Positions 23,823-31,608 of a stretch of 36,071 bases of DNA are shown here, piece after piece. The translations under genes were made by a program, and so were the position numbers. Under the pieces are notes generated by a model. It saw only the letters and a list, made by a program, of their open reading frames with translations. It did no database searches and was not told the DNA's origin. Source of the stretch: Oribacterium sp. (GTDB lineage Bacteria > Bacillota_A > Clostridia > Lachnospirales > Lachnospiraceae); assembly GCA_004554245.1 (NCBI GenBank), contig SFND01000020.1, positions 1 to 36,071 of the forward strand. The letters run 5' to 3'. Numbering within the stretch: position 1 is the first letter of the stretch; the number at the start of each line of letters is the position of its first letter.

Positions 23823-23852
23823 ATTATAATCCCTATTTATCTATGGAGGCAA
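23823..23852 (-). promoter_or_regulatory. Promoter of brnQ
   Basis: Minus strand: TTGCCT (23847-23852), 18 nt, TATAAT (23823-23828); a second TATAAT follows at 23812-23817. It lies just after the DUF5722 stop codon. Confidence 0.5.
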
Positions 23853-23868
23853 GTGTAAGTTTAAAACA

Positions 23869-25683
23869 TCAGAAATGAAATCCCGGAATGGCCTGTGCCC
23901 AGTCGCTGATGCCGATGATGGTCTTCGCAAAATCCGATACCATGAGCGAGGTGTTCGGATCGTCGATGTACTTGAAGACCTCGCGGGCCGGCTTCGCGAC
24001 GAGCGAGGCACCATCTGCGCCGACGGAAGACAGTCCGAAGTAGAGTCCATCCTTCGTTTCGGCGGCATTGTCCAGCTGACGGGAAAGCATGTAGGCATCG
24101 ATGTCCGGGTTGTTCTCGACGATATAGTGGCCATAGGCGACGGCCGCCGCCTGCTCCATCTGTGCGTCCTGTGTAAGCTTCCGGACGGAGCTGAAGCCCT
24201 CCTCGGTCATGAAGATATTTCGTACCTGACCGAGCTTATCCAGCATATACTGACTGTGCATATAGTTCGTCAATACCGAAAGGTTTGCATAGCTGATGAC
24301 CGGTGTGGTGAGGTCGTTCGTCACCTTGCCAGAGGAGAAATCATCCCAGAAATTCGGATCGGTCAACGGATACGGGTACGGATGGATCGCCAGTGCCCAG
24401 TTGGTCTTTCCCTCCTCCTGATCGATAAACATAAAGTTATCCAGCACATCCTTTCCCGGATACTTTCCGACCGATCCGGCCTCCGGTCGGATCGTCCAAT
24501 ACTGATCCAGCGAGAACATGACATTATCGCTCGCCGAAACCGATTTGATGGCGGTATAGAACACACGGAAGGTCCGCTGGAAAATCCGCGTATAGTCCCG
24601 GACACTGTAATTTCCGACATAATTCCAGTACTGGTTATTGATCTCGTTTCCGATGACCCAGTTTGTGATCTTTCCGTACCCGTTATGCCCGTTGTAGCGG
24701 CTCGCAAGGAAGGTCGCCATCGCCTTCACCAGCTGGAAGCCATCCTCGGTTTCGACATTGAAGCCATAGTACAGCGCCGCATCGCTCGTGACCACCTTCG
24801 TGCCCGGACGGTAGAGCGCCGGCTGCGTCGGATTCCATCCATTTACGAGGTTTACCGTGACCGCCACCCCTGCGCCTGAAAGACGGCTGATCTCCTGATC
24901 CAGCTGCTGAATCAGGGCCGAATCGAAGGAATAGACTTTTCCATCATAGTTGTAGCTGACGCCGGTGCCGAAAAGCTGTGCGGTTGTGACCGGGATAAAG
25001 GCATGCTTGATCCCGAGGTCGATGGCATCATCGAGGATGTTCGGATCCACCAGCAGTCCCTTCTTCCCGCGGTTCAGCGCCGGCGACTGGTCTGCCGCGA
25101 TCAGCTCCGGATTCCCGATGTAGCAACGGTTCGATACGATCTGATAGCCGTTCCCACTGGCGATGGCAACTACGAATGCATCATAGGTCCGAAGACTGTT
25201 CGGGCCGTCCTGCAGGTCTGCCGTGAATTGAAGACTGCCGTTTCCGACCTCCTGCACCGCCAGATAGTCTGTCCGGCCATCGAGGTTCATCTGGTACGGC
25301 TTCACCGCAAAGAGGTACAGCTGCTGCCCGCTGCCGACGAGTGACGCTGCATCGACCGTGATATCGATGACCGCCGGATTTGCGGTATCGATCTCCGCCG
25401 ACTGCACCGTCGCGTAGTGGGCGCCAATGCTCTGGTCCTGTGCGATCGCCGCTCCGCCCGTCGGTAGCGCTGCCGCTGCGCTCTGTCCGGCAGTCGCACT
25501 GTTTCCACCGCCCGGCAGGCTCATCTGGTACGCCGACACATCGACACCGCTGGCTGCCACGCTGCCTGCCACCGCCGTACCAGCACACGCAAGCGTCATC
25601 GCACCCGCCAGCACCAGTGCCGGCAGAAGCCTTCCTGTATCTGATGTTCGATATGAATCTTTATGTACTACATGATGTCTCAT
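23869..25683 (-). CDS. Exported DUF5722 protein, glycoside hydrolase-like
   Basis: 604 residues from the ATG at 25683 (GGAGG 8 nt upstream). An N-terminal signal peptide ends near residue 40 (LLPALVLAGAMTLACAGTAVA), so the protein is secreted. After an Ala/Gly-rich linker, a beta-rich region (about 90-200) precedes a TIM-barrel-like domain. In that domain NWVIGNEINNQ (Glu347) and FMTEEGFS (Glu494/495) are spaced like the acid/base and nucleophile of clan GH-A hydrolases, with AIHPYPYP between them. I recall this architecture as DUF5722; the substrate is unknown, but an extracellular or cell-wall polysaccharide is likely. It lies behind the 186-residue exported protein, across a terminator that touches its ribosome binding site. 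Confidence 0.75.
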   Translation of the reverse strand: MRHHVVHKDSYRTSDTGRLLPALVLAGAMTLACAGTAVAGSVAASGVDVSAYQMSLPGGGNSATAGQSAAAALPTGGAAIAQDQSIGAHYATVQSAEIDTANPAVIDITVDAASLVGSGQQLYLFAVKPYQMNLDGRTDYLAVQEVGNGSLQFTADLQDGPNSLRTYDAFVVAIASGNGYQIVSNRCYIGNPELIAADQSPALNRGKKGLLVDPNILDDAIDLGIKHAFIPVTTAQLFGTGVSYNYDGKVYSFDSALIQQLDQEISRLSGAGVAVTVNLVNGWNPTQPALYRPGTKVVTSDAALYYGFNVETEDGFQLVKAMATFLASRYNGHNGYGKITNWVIGNEINNQYWNYVGNYSVRDYTRIFQRTFRVFYTAIKSVSASDNVMFSLDQYWTIRPEAGSVGKYPGKDVLDNFMFIDQEEGKTNWALAIHPYPYPLTDPNFWDDFSSGKVTNDLTTPVISYANLSVLTNYMHSQYMLDKLGQVRNIFMTEEGFSSVRKLTQDAQMEQAAAVAYGHYIVENNPDIDAYMLSRQLDNAAETKDGLYFGLSSVGADGASLVAKPAREVFKYIDDPNTSLMVSDFAKTIIGISDWAQAIPGFHF

Positions 25684-25696
25684 TCTTTCATCCTCC

Positions 25697-25725
25697 AAAA
25701 AAGCGGAGCCCTTTCGGTGCTCCGC
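25697..25725 (-). terminator. Terminator in the leader of the DUF5722 gene (possible attenuator)
   Basis: Minus strand: GCGGAGC stem (25703-25709 with 25719-25725), extended by CC/GG around a GAAA tetraloop, followed by TTTTTT (25697-25702). The next bases are GGAGG, the ribosome binding site of the DUF5722 gene. It begins 39 nt after the stop of the upstream gene. Confidence 0.8.
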
Positions 25726-25763
25726 CTCCATTCGTATTTCATATACCCATTTTACGGATGCAG

Positions 25764-26324
25764 CTACGCCGAAATCTTCAGCGCCTTCAGCTCCTCCTGT
25801 ACACGTTCATACTCCGCCTTCATCTGCTCATAGGTCTGGTCATCCACGAGGCCGAAGTAGTAATCCTCGTAGAGCTTTCCGTCATGATCCAGATAGACGC
25901 GGATATCATAGCAGCGGTTCAGGAAATCATAGCCCGTACCATCCGCGGTGCAGCTCTCATAGACGTCCTCCGGGAGCATCGTCAGATCCTCGCCGATCTT
26001 CGCCAGCTTCTTCTGGACACGATTATGGATGCCCATATCCTGTCCCTCGACGAAGGAATTGATATAGAAAATCACATCCGTGCTCTCCATCGATGTGGAC
26101 TCCAGATGGAAAGCCGCGTTATCGCGCACGATAAAAGCCGTTTTCGTCTGACGCGAAACCGGATCATTGACCTTACCTGTGATATAGTCGCTGTCGACGA
26201 CCAGCTTTACCGGACTCTCCAGCTTGTTGGCGATCGTACGATTCGCCGCGAGTGCCGTCACCACCATCATGCAGGAAAGCATGGCCGTCAGCATCAGCAC
26301 ACGTATACCTCTCTTAAAAACCAT
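25764..26324 (-). CDS. Exported protein of unknown function
   Basis: 186 residues with a clear signal peptide (basic MVFKRGIR, hydrophobic VLMLTAMLSCMMVVTALA, cleavage after ALA-A). The mature part of about 160 residues has SPVKLVVDSDYITGKVNDPVS, FVEGQDMG and YDIRVYLDHDGKLYEDYYFGLVDDQTYEQ, a mix of beta strands and a charged C-terminal helix (MKAEYERVQEELKALK). I recognise no domain. Two Cys (in ESCTADG and NRCYDIR) could form a disulphide. It is followed by a secreted DUF5722 protein; the pair may act together outside the cell. No good ribosome site beyond GGAG 9-10 nt upstream. Confidence 0.7.
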   Translation of the reverse strand: MVFKRGIRVLMLTAMLSCMMVVTALAANRTIANKLESPVKLVVDSDYITGKVNDPVSRQTKTAFIVRDNAAFHLESTSMESTDVIFYINSFVEGQDMGIHNRVQKKLAKIGEDLTMLPEDVYESCTADGTGYDFLNRCYDIRVYLDHDGKLYEDYYFGLVDDQTYEQMKAEYERVQEELKALKISA

Positions 26325-26400
26325 GATTACTCAGGGCTCCTCTACTCAAAAAAATGAAAAATCAAATTTGAAAATTCACTTTTTAATATCTGTTTCTTGC

Positions 26401-26429
26401 ATTATAAAGAAAAAACGGGAAGTGTTCAA
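26401..26429 (-). promoter_or_regulatory. Promoter of the 186-residue protein gene, -35 in the tyrS terminator
   Basis: Minus strand: TTGAAC (26424-26429), 17 nt, TATAAT (26401-26406). The -35 box lies across the loop and right arm of the terminator at 26411-26445. Confidence 0.6.
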
Positions 26430-26445
26430 GACACTTCCCGTTTTT
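26411..26445. terminator. Terminator of tyrS
   Basis: Perfect 15-bp inverted repeat (26411-26425 with 26431-26445), 5-nt loop, ending in A5/T5, 62 nt after the tyrS stop codon. Confidence 0.93.
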
Positions 26446-26506
26446 GTAAGTTTATTGTAAGGAACGCCCCGGCGCCTGTGATGAACACAGACCGGCGGCC
26501 CCGCGC

Positions 26507-27727
26507 TTAGCTGAAGATCTTTACGAAGTTCTTCTTACCACGCTGAACGACGACGCCGTCCTTGAAATCCTCCGCGGTGAAGCTCTTCTTCACATCGGTG
26601 ATTTTTTCCCCAGCGACCTGCACACCGCCTTGCTGCACATTCTGACGAGCCTCGGATCTCGACTTCGACAGGCCGGAAACGAAGAGCATACCGCAGATAT
26701 CGATGCTGCCATCGCGGTAATCCTCTGCCTTCAGGGTGTACTTCGGCATATGCTCACTGTCGCCACCGCCGACGAAGATCGCCTTTGCGGCTGCCTCTGC
26801 CTTCTCCGCCTCTTCCTTACCATGGACGAGATCGGTGAGGGAGTATGCGAGTCTCTCCTTTGCCTTATTGAGGTCTGCGCCCTCCCACTTCGCCATCTCC
26901 TCGATCTCCTCGATCGGGATAAAGGTGAGCAGCTTCAGGCACTTGATGACATCGGCGTCATCGACGTTTCTCCAGTACTGGTAGAACTCATACGGTGTAG
27001 TCTTATTTGCGTCGAGCCATACCGCACCACCCGCGGTCTTGCCCATCTTCTTGCCTTCCTTGTTGGTCAGCAGGGTGATGGTCAGCGCATAGGCATCCTT
27101 GCCCTCCTTCTTACGGATCAGCTCCGTACCGGCCAGCATATTGGACCACTGATCATCGCCACCGAACTCCATATTGCAGCCGTAGTCCTTATACAGACGG
27201 TAGAAGTCATAGCCCTGCATCAGCATGTAGGAAAACTCCAGGAAGGTCAGGCCCTGCTCCATACGATTGGTATAGCAGCGTGCACGCAGCATATCATTGA
27301 CCGAAAAGCACGGTCCGATCTCACGCATGAAATCCAGGAAGTTCAGATTACGCAGCCAGTCGGCGTTATTGACCATCTGGGCCTTGCCCGGTCCGAACTC
27401 GATGAAACGGCTCATCTGCTTCTTGAAGCACTCACAGTTATGATCGATCTGCTCGATGGTCATCATCTTACGCATATCGGAACGACCGGACGGGTCACCG
27501 ATCATACCGGTACCACCGCCGACCAGGGCGATCGGCTTATTGCCGGCCTCCTGCAGACGCTTCATCAGGGTCAGTGCCATAAAGTGACCTACATGCAGAG
27601 AATCTGCCGTCGGGTCAAAGCCGATATAGAAGGTCGCCTTCCCGTTATTGACCAGATCACGAATCTCCTTCTCATCGGTAACCTGCGCAATCAGTCCTCT
27701 GGCTACCAGCTCCTCATAAACACCCAT
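26507..27727 (-). CDS. tyrS: Tyrosyl-tRNA synthetase
   Basis: 406 residues. It charges tRNA-Tyr with tyrosine. Class I marks: the HIGH-like motif HVGH (45-48) in DPTADSLHVGHFM, the KMSKS-like KMGKT (227-231), and YEFYQYWRNVDD after it; the tyrosine pocket includes GMIGDPSGRS and GGDDQWSN. The C-terminal 60 residues are an S4 RNA-binding domain (SKSRSEARQNVQQGGVQVAG). AAGGAG lies 8 nt before the ATG. The 85-nt leader is too short for a T-box, unlike many Firmicutes tyrS genes. A DAHP synthase gene lies upstream on the same strand. Confidence 0.97.
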   Translation of the reverse strand: MGVYEELVARGLIAQVTDEKEIRDLVNNGKATFYIGFDPTADSLHVGHFMALTLMKRLQEAGNKPIALVGGGTGMIGDPSGRSDMRKMMTIEQIDHNCECFKKQMSRFIEFGPGKAQMVNNADWLRNLNFLDFMREIGPCFSVNDMLRARCYTNRMEQGLTFLEFSYMLMQGYDFYRLYKDYGCNMEFGGDDQWSNMLAGTELIRKKEGKDAYALTITLLTNKEGKKMGKTAGGAVWLDANKTTPYEFYQYWRNVDDADVIKCLKLLTFIPIEEIEEMAKWEGADLNKAKERLAYSLTDLVHGKEEAEKAEAAAKAIFVGGGDSEHMPKYTLKAEDYRDGSIDICGMLFVSGLSKSRSEARQNVQQGGVQVAGEKITDVKKSFTAEDFKDGVVVQRGKKNFVKIFS

Positions 27728-27812
27728 TTTACTTGCTCCTTATAAATCACATCTTTATAAACTTCAGGCTTCATCCCCTACAGGATCCTGCCCTTCAGGG
27801 GAACGCTCTTCT

Positions 27813-28862
27813 TTAATGATTAAAATCCGTTACAGATACATAATCATAGACCGTCGAGATCAGACGCTTCGTATCATCCCAGCCGATGCAGGCATCGGTG
27901 ATGGACTTTCCGAAGATATGATCCTCCGGCTTGCAGTTTCCCTCTTCGATATAGGATTCTACCATAAGTCCCTTGACGAAACCAGCGAGCTCCGGAGAAT
28001 ACTTTCTGGAGTGCATGATTTCCTGAGAGATCCGCAGCTGCTCCTTGTACTTTTTCGCCGAATTGCAGTGGTTCGTATCCACCACGACGGCCGGATACAC
28101 GAGATCCTTCTTCATATAGAGATCGTACAGAAGCTTCAGATCCTCGTAGTGATAGTTCGGAACGATCTGGCCGTGCTTCGACTGGGAACCGCGGAGAATA
28201 GCATGGGTATACGGGTTTCCGTCCGACTTTACCTCCCACTCGCGGAAGATGAAATCATGGGCATGCTGTCCCGCATAGATCGAGTTCAGCATGACGCCGA
28301 GGTCGCCGGACGTCGGGTTCTTCATACCCGTCGGTACATCGATACCGGACGCCACCAGGCGGTGCTGCTGGTTCTCCACCGAACGCGCACCGACGGCCAC
28401 ATAGCTCATGATATCACTGAGATAGCGCAGATTATCCGGATACAGCATCTCATCCGCGGTACTGAAGCCGGTCTGACGAAGCACCTCCATGTGCAGACGG
28501 CGGATCGCTCCGATACCGGCGAGCACATCCGCCCCCTTCTCCGGATCCGGCTGATGCAGCATGCCCTTATAGCCCTCACCCGTCGTACGTGGCTTGTTCG
28601 TATAAATACGTGGCACGATCATGATCTTATCCTGCACCTCGTCCGCAATCTCCTTCAGACGATTGCAGTACTCGAGTACTGGATCCGGATGATCCGCCGA
28701 ACACGGTCCTATAATTAAGAGGAACTTATGTGAGTCCCCTCTGAAAATTGCCTTGATTTCCTCATCGCGCTCTGCCTTGATCTTCGCAAGGTTCTCCGGA
28801 AGCGGAATCTGCTCACGGATTTCTGCGCTGGTCGGAAGCTTCGATCTAAATTCAAATCCCAT
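27813..28862 (-). CDS. 3-deoxy-7-phosphoheptulonate (DAHP) synthase, class I
   Basis: 349 residues from the ATG at 28862 (GAAGGAG 6-7 nt upstream; the longer frame runs through the promoter and a repeat and is rejected). It joins phosphoenolpyruvate and erythrose 4-phosphate, the first step of aromatic amino-acid synthesis. Marks of the AroF/G/H type: IIGPCSADHP, MIVPRIYTNKPRTTGEGYKG, ADEMLYPDNLRYLSDIMSYVAVGARSVENQQHR, GMKNPTSGD, ILRGS, VDTNHCNSAKK and a metal-binding C-terminal EGNCK region. Which effector inhibits it (Phe, Tyr or Trp) cannot be read. Placed just ahead of tyrS, with its own promoter. Confidence 0.95.
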   Translation of the reverse strand: MGFEFRSKLPTSAEIREQIPLPENLAKIKAERDEEIKAIFRGDSHKFLLIIGPCSADHPDPVLEYCNRLKEIADEVQDKIMIVPRIYTNKPRTTGEGYKGMLHQPDPEKGADVLAGIGAIRRLHMEVLRQTGFSTADEMLYPDNLRYLSDIMSYVAVGARSVENQQHRLVASGIDVPTGMKNPTSGDLGVMLNSIYAGQHAHDFIFREWEVKSDGNPYTHAILRGSQSKHGQIVPNYHYEDLKLLYDLYMKKDLVYPAVVVDTNHCNSAKKYKEQLRISQEIMHSRKYSPELAGFVKGLMVESYIEEGNCKPEDHIFGKSITDACIGWDDTKRLISTVYDYVSVTDFNH

Positions 28863-28982
28863 ACTGGTCTCCTTCTTCTGAACGGGCCCTCTGCTGGTCC
28901 TTTCCGAGGACTGAGTCTGCCAATGTCTACATCCGGCACCTGCGCGCATAGCCACGAAGGTCCACTCAGCCGCATACCCGCA

Positions 28983-29011
28983 AGTATACGCGGAAAGAAC
29001 CGCAAAATCAA
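28983..29011 (-). promoter_or_regulatory. Promoter of the DAHP synthase gene
   Basis: Minus strand: TTGATT (29006-29011), 17 nt, TATACT (28983-28988), about 120 nt before the ATG. Confidence 0.65.
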
Positions 29012-29070
29012 GTGAACACGTGGCATGGTTCCCATTCCTTCTGTAAGCGCGTAACCGTTCAAGCAAGGAG

Positions 29071-29156
29071 ACCCGGAGGGGCGGCAACGGAGGCCATACG
29101 TAGAGACCGTGTGAAATCAAGCCGGGTCCCCTTAGCGGCACTAGACCCTCTGCCCG
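29071..29156. repeat. Dispersed intergenic repeat, copy B
   Basis: Shares a 26-nt block with copy A (29128-29153, 24 identical), a 14-nt GC-rich block with A (29073-29086) and a 24-nt identical block with C (29102-29125). It thus links the A and C forms. It lies between the phoR stop codon and the DAHP synthase promoter. Confidence 0.75.
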
Positions 29157-29165
29157 CACGGTATG

Positions 29166-30518
29166 TTACTTCGGGAAGGTGATGGTGATCTTCGTGCCGC
29201 GGTTCAGCTGCGAGCTGATGTCCACCTTTGCGTGGTGGAGCTCGGCGACGTGCTTCACGATCGAGAGGCCGAGGCCGGTGCCGCCGATGGCGCGGCTGTG
29301 GGACTTGTCCACCCGGAAGAAGCGCTCCCAGACGCGGTTCAGATCCTCCTCCGGGATGCCGATGCCGTCATCCTGTACCGTGATGGACCTGCCTTCACAG
29401 ATGACGTAGACATGCCCATCCGGATGGTTGTACTTGATCGAATTATCGATGAGATTATAGATCATCTCCTCGATGTTCGTACGAACACCGGTGATTTCCG
29501 CACTGCCGCCCGACAGATCGACCGAAACCTGATGCTTCATCGCCTTATCGCGGAGACGATGGATGATCGTCTCCGAAAGGAAATAGAGATTCACCGGCTC
29601 CTGCTCCATCTCGACACCGGCTTCCAGTCGGCTGAGATGCATGATGTCATCGATCAGCGCCAGCAGACGCTGGGACTCATCATAGATGGTCGTCGAGAAC
29701 TCCTGCACATGCGCCGCATCGGTCACCATGCCATCCTTCATCAGCTCGGCGAAGCCGGAAATGCTCGTGAGCGGTGTCTTCAGCTCGTGCGAGACATTGG
29801 CCGAAAATTCTTCTCTTACCTGCTGTGACTGTTTCACTGAATTCACAAATGGTCGTAGCTCCTCATAAACATCTTCATCCGTCAGGTCCACCGTCGGGGT
29901 ATCCATCTTCTGAATCTGCTCTGCCATATGATCGAGCGGTGCCACGATCTGATGTGTCAGCCGGTTTGCCATCTGCGTCGCGAGCAGAAAGAGCAGCACC
30001 ATGATGCTGAGAATCGCCGGCAGGATGCGGAGGAAGATCCCGATGATGTTCGAGGTTTCCAGGCCGAGGCGGATGACATATCGTCCGCCGGCGGTGAGCA
30101 TCGCTGCATAGTGGGCATTTCGTCCGAGGGTCTTCGAGAGACGCACGGCATGCCCCGCACCTTTCGCCATGGCTTCCTCGATTTCCGTCCGGTCGAGATG
30201 TGAGTCCATGGTTTCGGTGTTTCCCTTCGAGTCATACAAGACCTGCCCACTGCCCGCATCCACCAGGGTAATACGCAGCTCTGCATTCTTCGAGCGATGG
30301 ATATCCTTCAGATACTCATTCAGAAAATCCTCTACCTTCTCGCTTCCCTCTTCTGCGATTTCATTGATGCCGGCACAGAGCGCGTCGGTCTGCAGCATCA
30401 GATTCTCATCGGTCTGCTTATCGTAAAACCGAAAATACAGTACCTGACTTGCGAGCGTGCTGAGAACCAGTGCAAGCAGGGCTGTGATACATAGGCTTCT
30501 GTAAATACGCTGTTTCAA
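29166..30518 (-). CDS. phoR: Phosphate sensor histidine kinase, PhoR type
   Basis: 450 residues. The start is TTG at 30518 with AGAGGAAATAG just upstream; no ATG fits, so translation may be weak. Domains: membrane helix 8-30, extracytoplasmic region 31-158, second helix 159-183, a HAMP-like linker, the dimerisation domain with phosphorylated His244 in NVSHELKTPL, and the ATPase domain with N box NLIDNSIKYN (355-364), G1 DDGIGIP (383-389) and G2 GGTGLGLS (412-419). The order of domains fits PhoR-type kinases, without a PAS domain that I can see. Behind phoP with 136 nt between them; the partner is phoP. The signal probably comes through PhoU and the Pst transporter. Confidence 0.87.
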   Translation of the reverse strand: MKQRIYRSLCITALLALVLSTLASQVLYFRFYDKQTDENLMLQTDALCAGINEIAEEGSEKVEDFLNEYLKDIHRSKNAELRITLVDAGSGQVLYDSKGNTETMDSHLDRTEIEEAMAKGAGHAVRLSKTLGRNAHYAAMLTAGGRYVIRLGLETSNIIGIFLRILPAILSIMVLLFLLATQMANRLTHQIVAPLDHMAEQIQKMDTPTVDLTDEDVYEELRPFVNSVKQSQQVREEFSANVSHELKTPLTSISGFAELMKDGMVTDAAHVQEFSTTIYDESQRLLALIDDIMHLSRLEAGVEMEQEPVNLYFLSETIIHRLRDKAMKHQVSVDLSGGSAEITGVRTNIEEMIYNLIDNSIKYNHPDGHVYVICEGRSITVQDDGIGIPEEDLNRVWERFFRVDKSHSRAIGGTGLGLSIVKHVAELHHAKVDISSQLNRGTKITITFPK

Positions 30519-30562
30519 TCTATTTCCTCTTTAAAACAGGCTGTTCTACCTGTATGAGCTGT

Positions 30563-30617
30563 CGGCTGCCTGAACGAACCAGAACCACCTGCTGTACAGG
30601 TGGTTGTTTCGCAGCCG
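30563..30617. other. Two-step hairpin between phoP and phoR
   Basis: CGGCTGC (30563-30569) pairs with GCAGCCG (30611-30617), and inside it AACCACCTG (30583-30591) pairs with CAGGTGGTT (30597-30605) around a 5-nt loop. There is no T run, so it is more likely an mRNA structure that lowers phoR expression or stabilises the phoP message than a terminator. Confidence 0.5.
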
Positions 30618-30654
30618 TCATCCTGCAAGCGGATCCATCGGTCGCACGATAGCA

Positions 30655-31368
30655 TCAGTCTGCACTCAGACGATAGCCGACGCCACGGACGGTTTTGATG
30701 TACTGCCCGGCATCGCCGAGCTTCTGGCGAAGGGTCTTCACATGCATGTCGATCGTACGGCTCTCGCCCTCATAATCATAATTCCATACCTGACCCATGA
30801 TCTGATCACGGGTCAGCACGAGCTCCTGATTATGCATCATATAGTCGAGCAGCTCGAACTCCTTCAGTGTGAGCTCCGGATGAATCTCCTCGCCGCCTTC
30901 CTGCACGCTTACCCGGTGCTTCGCCTCATCGAGGGTGATCTCGTGAAAGCGGAGCGCAGGTCGTATGACCTGCTCCGTCGCCTCCTGTACGCCACCCATC
31001 TTCGCGCGCCGGAGCAGGGCCTTGACACGGCTCAGCATCTCCATGACGCTGAACGGCTTCGTCATATAATCATCGGCACCGAGGTCGAGGGTGGAGACCT
31101 TATCTGCCTCGGCCGACTTCGCGGTCAGCATCATCACCGGAATCTCCGCGAACTTCGCGCTTCTCCGGAGACAGCGCAGGACCTGGATACCGTCGATGCC
31201 CGGCATCATGACATCCAGCAGCACCAGTGCCGGTTCGAACTTCTCGGCATCATCGAGGAAGGACTGTCCGTCGCTGAAGCCGCGCGCCTCGTAGCCGTTG
31301 GCCGTCAGCGCATAGGTAATCAGCTTCTGAATACTCTCATCGTCTTCTACAACTGCAATTCTCGTCAT
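30655..31368 (-). CDS. phoP: Phosphate response regulator, OmpR/PhoB family
   Basis: 237 residues. The receiver domain (1-120) has the acidic pocket Asp9/Asp10, phosphorylated Asp52 in LVLLDVMMPG, Thr82 and Lys104. The winged-helix DNA-binding domain covers about 135-237 (LTLKEFELLDYMMHN, then RTIDMHVKTLRQKLGDA and IKTVRGVGYRL). This is the OmpR/PhoB layout. Its place after pst-phoU and before a PhoR-type kinase makes it the phosphate regulator; the symbol phoB would serve equally. ACAGGAGA lies 7-8 nt before the ATG. It has its own promoter in a 236-nt gap after phoU. Confidence 0.9.
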   Translation of the reverse strand: MTRIAVVEDDESIQKLITYALTANGYEARGFSDGQSFLDDAEKFEPALVLLDVMMPGIDGIQVLRCLRRSAKFAEIPVMMLTAKSAEADKVSTLDLGADDYMTKPFSVMEMLSRVKALLRRAKMGGVQEATEQVIRPALRFHEITLDEAKHRVSVQEGGEEIHPELTLKEFELLDYMMHNQELVLTRDQIMGQVWNYDYEGESRTIDMHVKTLRQKLGDAGQYIKTVRGVGYRLSAD

Positions 31369-31461
31369 CTCTTATCTCCTGTACTGTATGCACCCTGAAC
31401 ACCGCTGCATCCAGAACTGAACAGGGATGCCGGCGGAAGCCGATGCGTTTCGCTTTTCCCT

Positions 31462-31490
31462 ATTATAAAAAACTCTGGAATTCCTGACTA
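31462..31490 (-). promoter_or_regulatory. Promoter of phoP
   Basis: Minus strand: TAGTCA (31485-31490), 17 nt, TATAAT (31462-31467), about 94 nt before the ATG. The weak -35 fits an activator-dependent promoter. Confidence 0.5.
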
Positions 31491-31497
31491 CGACAGA

Positions 31498-31524
31498 ATG
31501 GGAATTTTCTGTTTAAATTCCCAT
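31498..31524. promoter_or_regulatory. Operator-like palindrome upstream of phoP
   Basis: ATGGGAATTT (31498-31507) and AAATTCCCAT (31515-31524) form a perfect 10-bp inverted repeat about 7 nt, directly upstream of the phoP -35. No T run follows on either side, so a protein-binding site is more likely than a terminator. Confidence 0.45.
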
Positions 31525-31575
31525 CCATGTTACTGTTCAGGCGCAATTCGATCCCGCCGCTGCACGAAGTCAGGT

Positions 31576-31608
31576 GTAAAACGTAACCCATCCATGATGT
31601 CGTTTTAC
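31576..31608 (-). other. Hairpin at the end of phoU
   Basis: GTAAAACG (31576-31583) pairs with CGTTTTAC (31601-31608), a 17-nt loop, overlapping the phoU stop codon. The 10-nt word CCCATCCATG in the loop (31587-31596) recurs at 31520-31529. It could be a weak terminator of the pst operon. Confidence 0.35.

Larger units (their letters stand above)
28863..29165. other. Intergenic region between the DAHP synthase gene and phoR
   Basis: 303 nt. It holds a leader of about 110 nt for the DAHP synthase gene with a small GTCCT/AGGAC hairpin and a stray CAGCAGAGGGCC like the ends of copy A, the promoter (28983-29011) and repeat copy B (29071-29156), which directly follows the phoR stop. No T-box, aromatic leader peptide or clear phoR terminator was found. 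Confidence 0.6.

Noticed and set aside
25655..25683. Similarity between the DUF5722 start and the PstC start (both contain HHVVH)
   Set aside because: Only about ten bases agree and the flanks differ; most likely coincidence.
27728..27812. T-box riboswitch ahead of tyrS
   Set aside because: The gap is only 85 nt and lacks the AGGGTGGNACCGCG-type antiterminator sequence; serC, leuB and the DAHP synthase leaders were checked with the same result.
28863..28985. Leader-peptide attenuator for the DAHP synthase gene
   Set aside because: No short frame with a run of Phe, Tyr or Trp codons and no T-tailed terminator in the leader.
28863..29159. N-terminal extension of DAHP synthase by 99 codons
   Set aside because: It runs through the promoter and repeat copy B and lacks a ribosome site; the ATG at 28862 has one and gives the normal family length.
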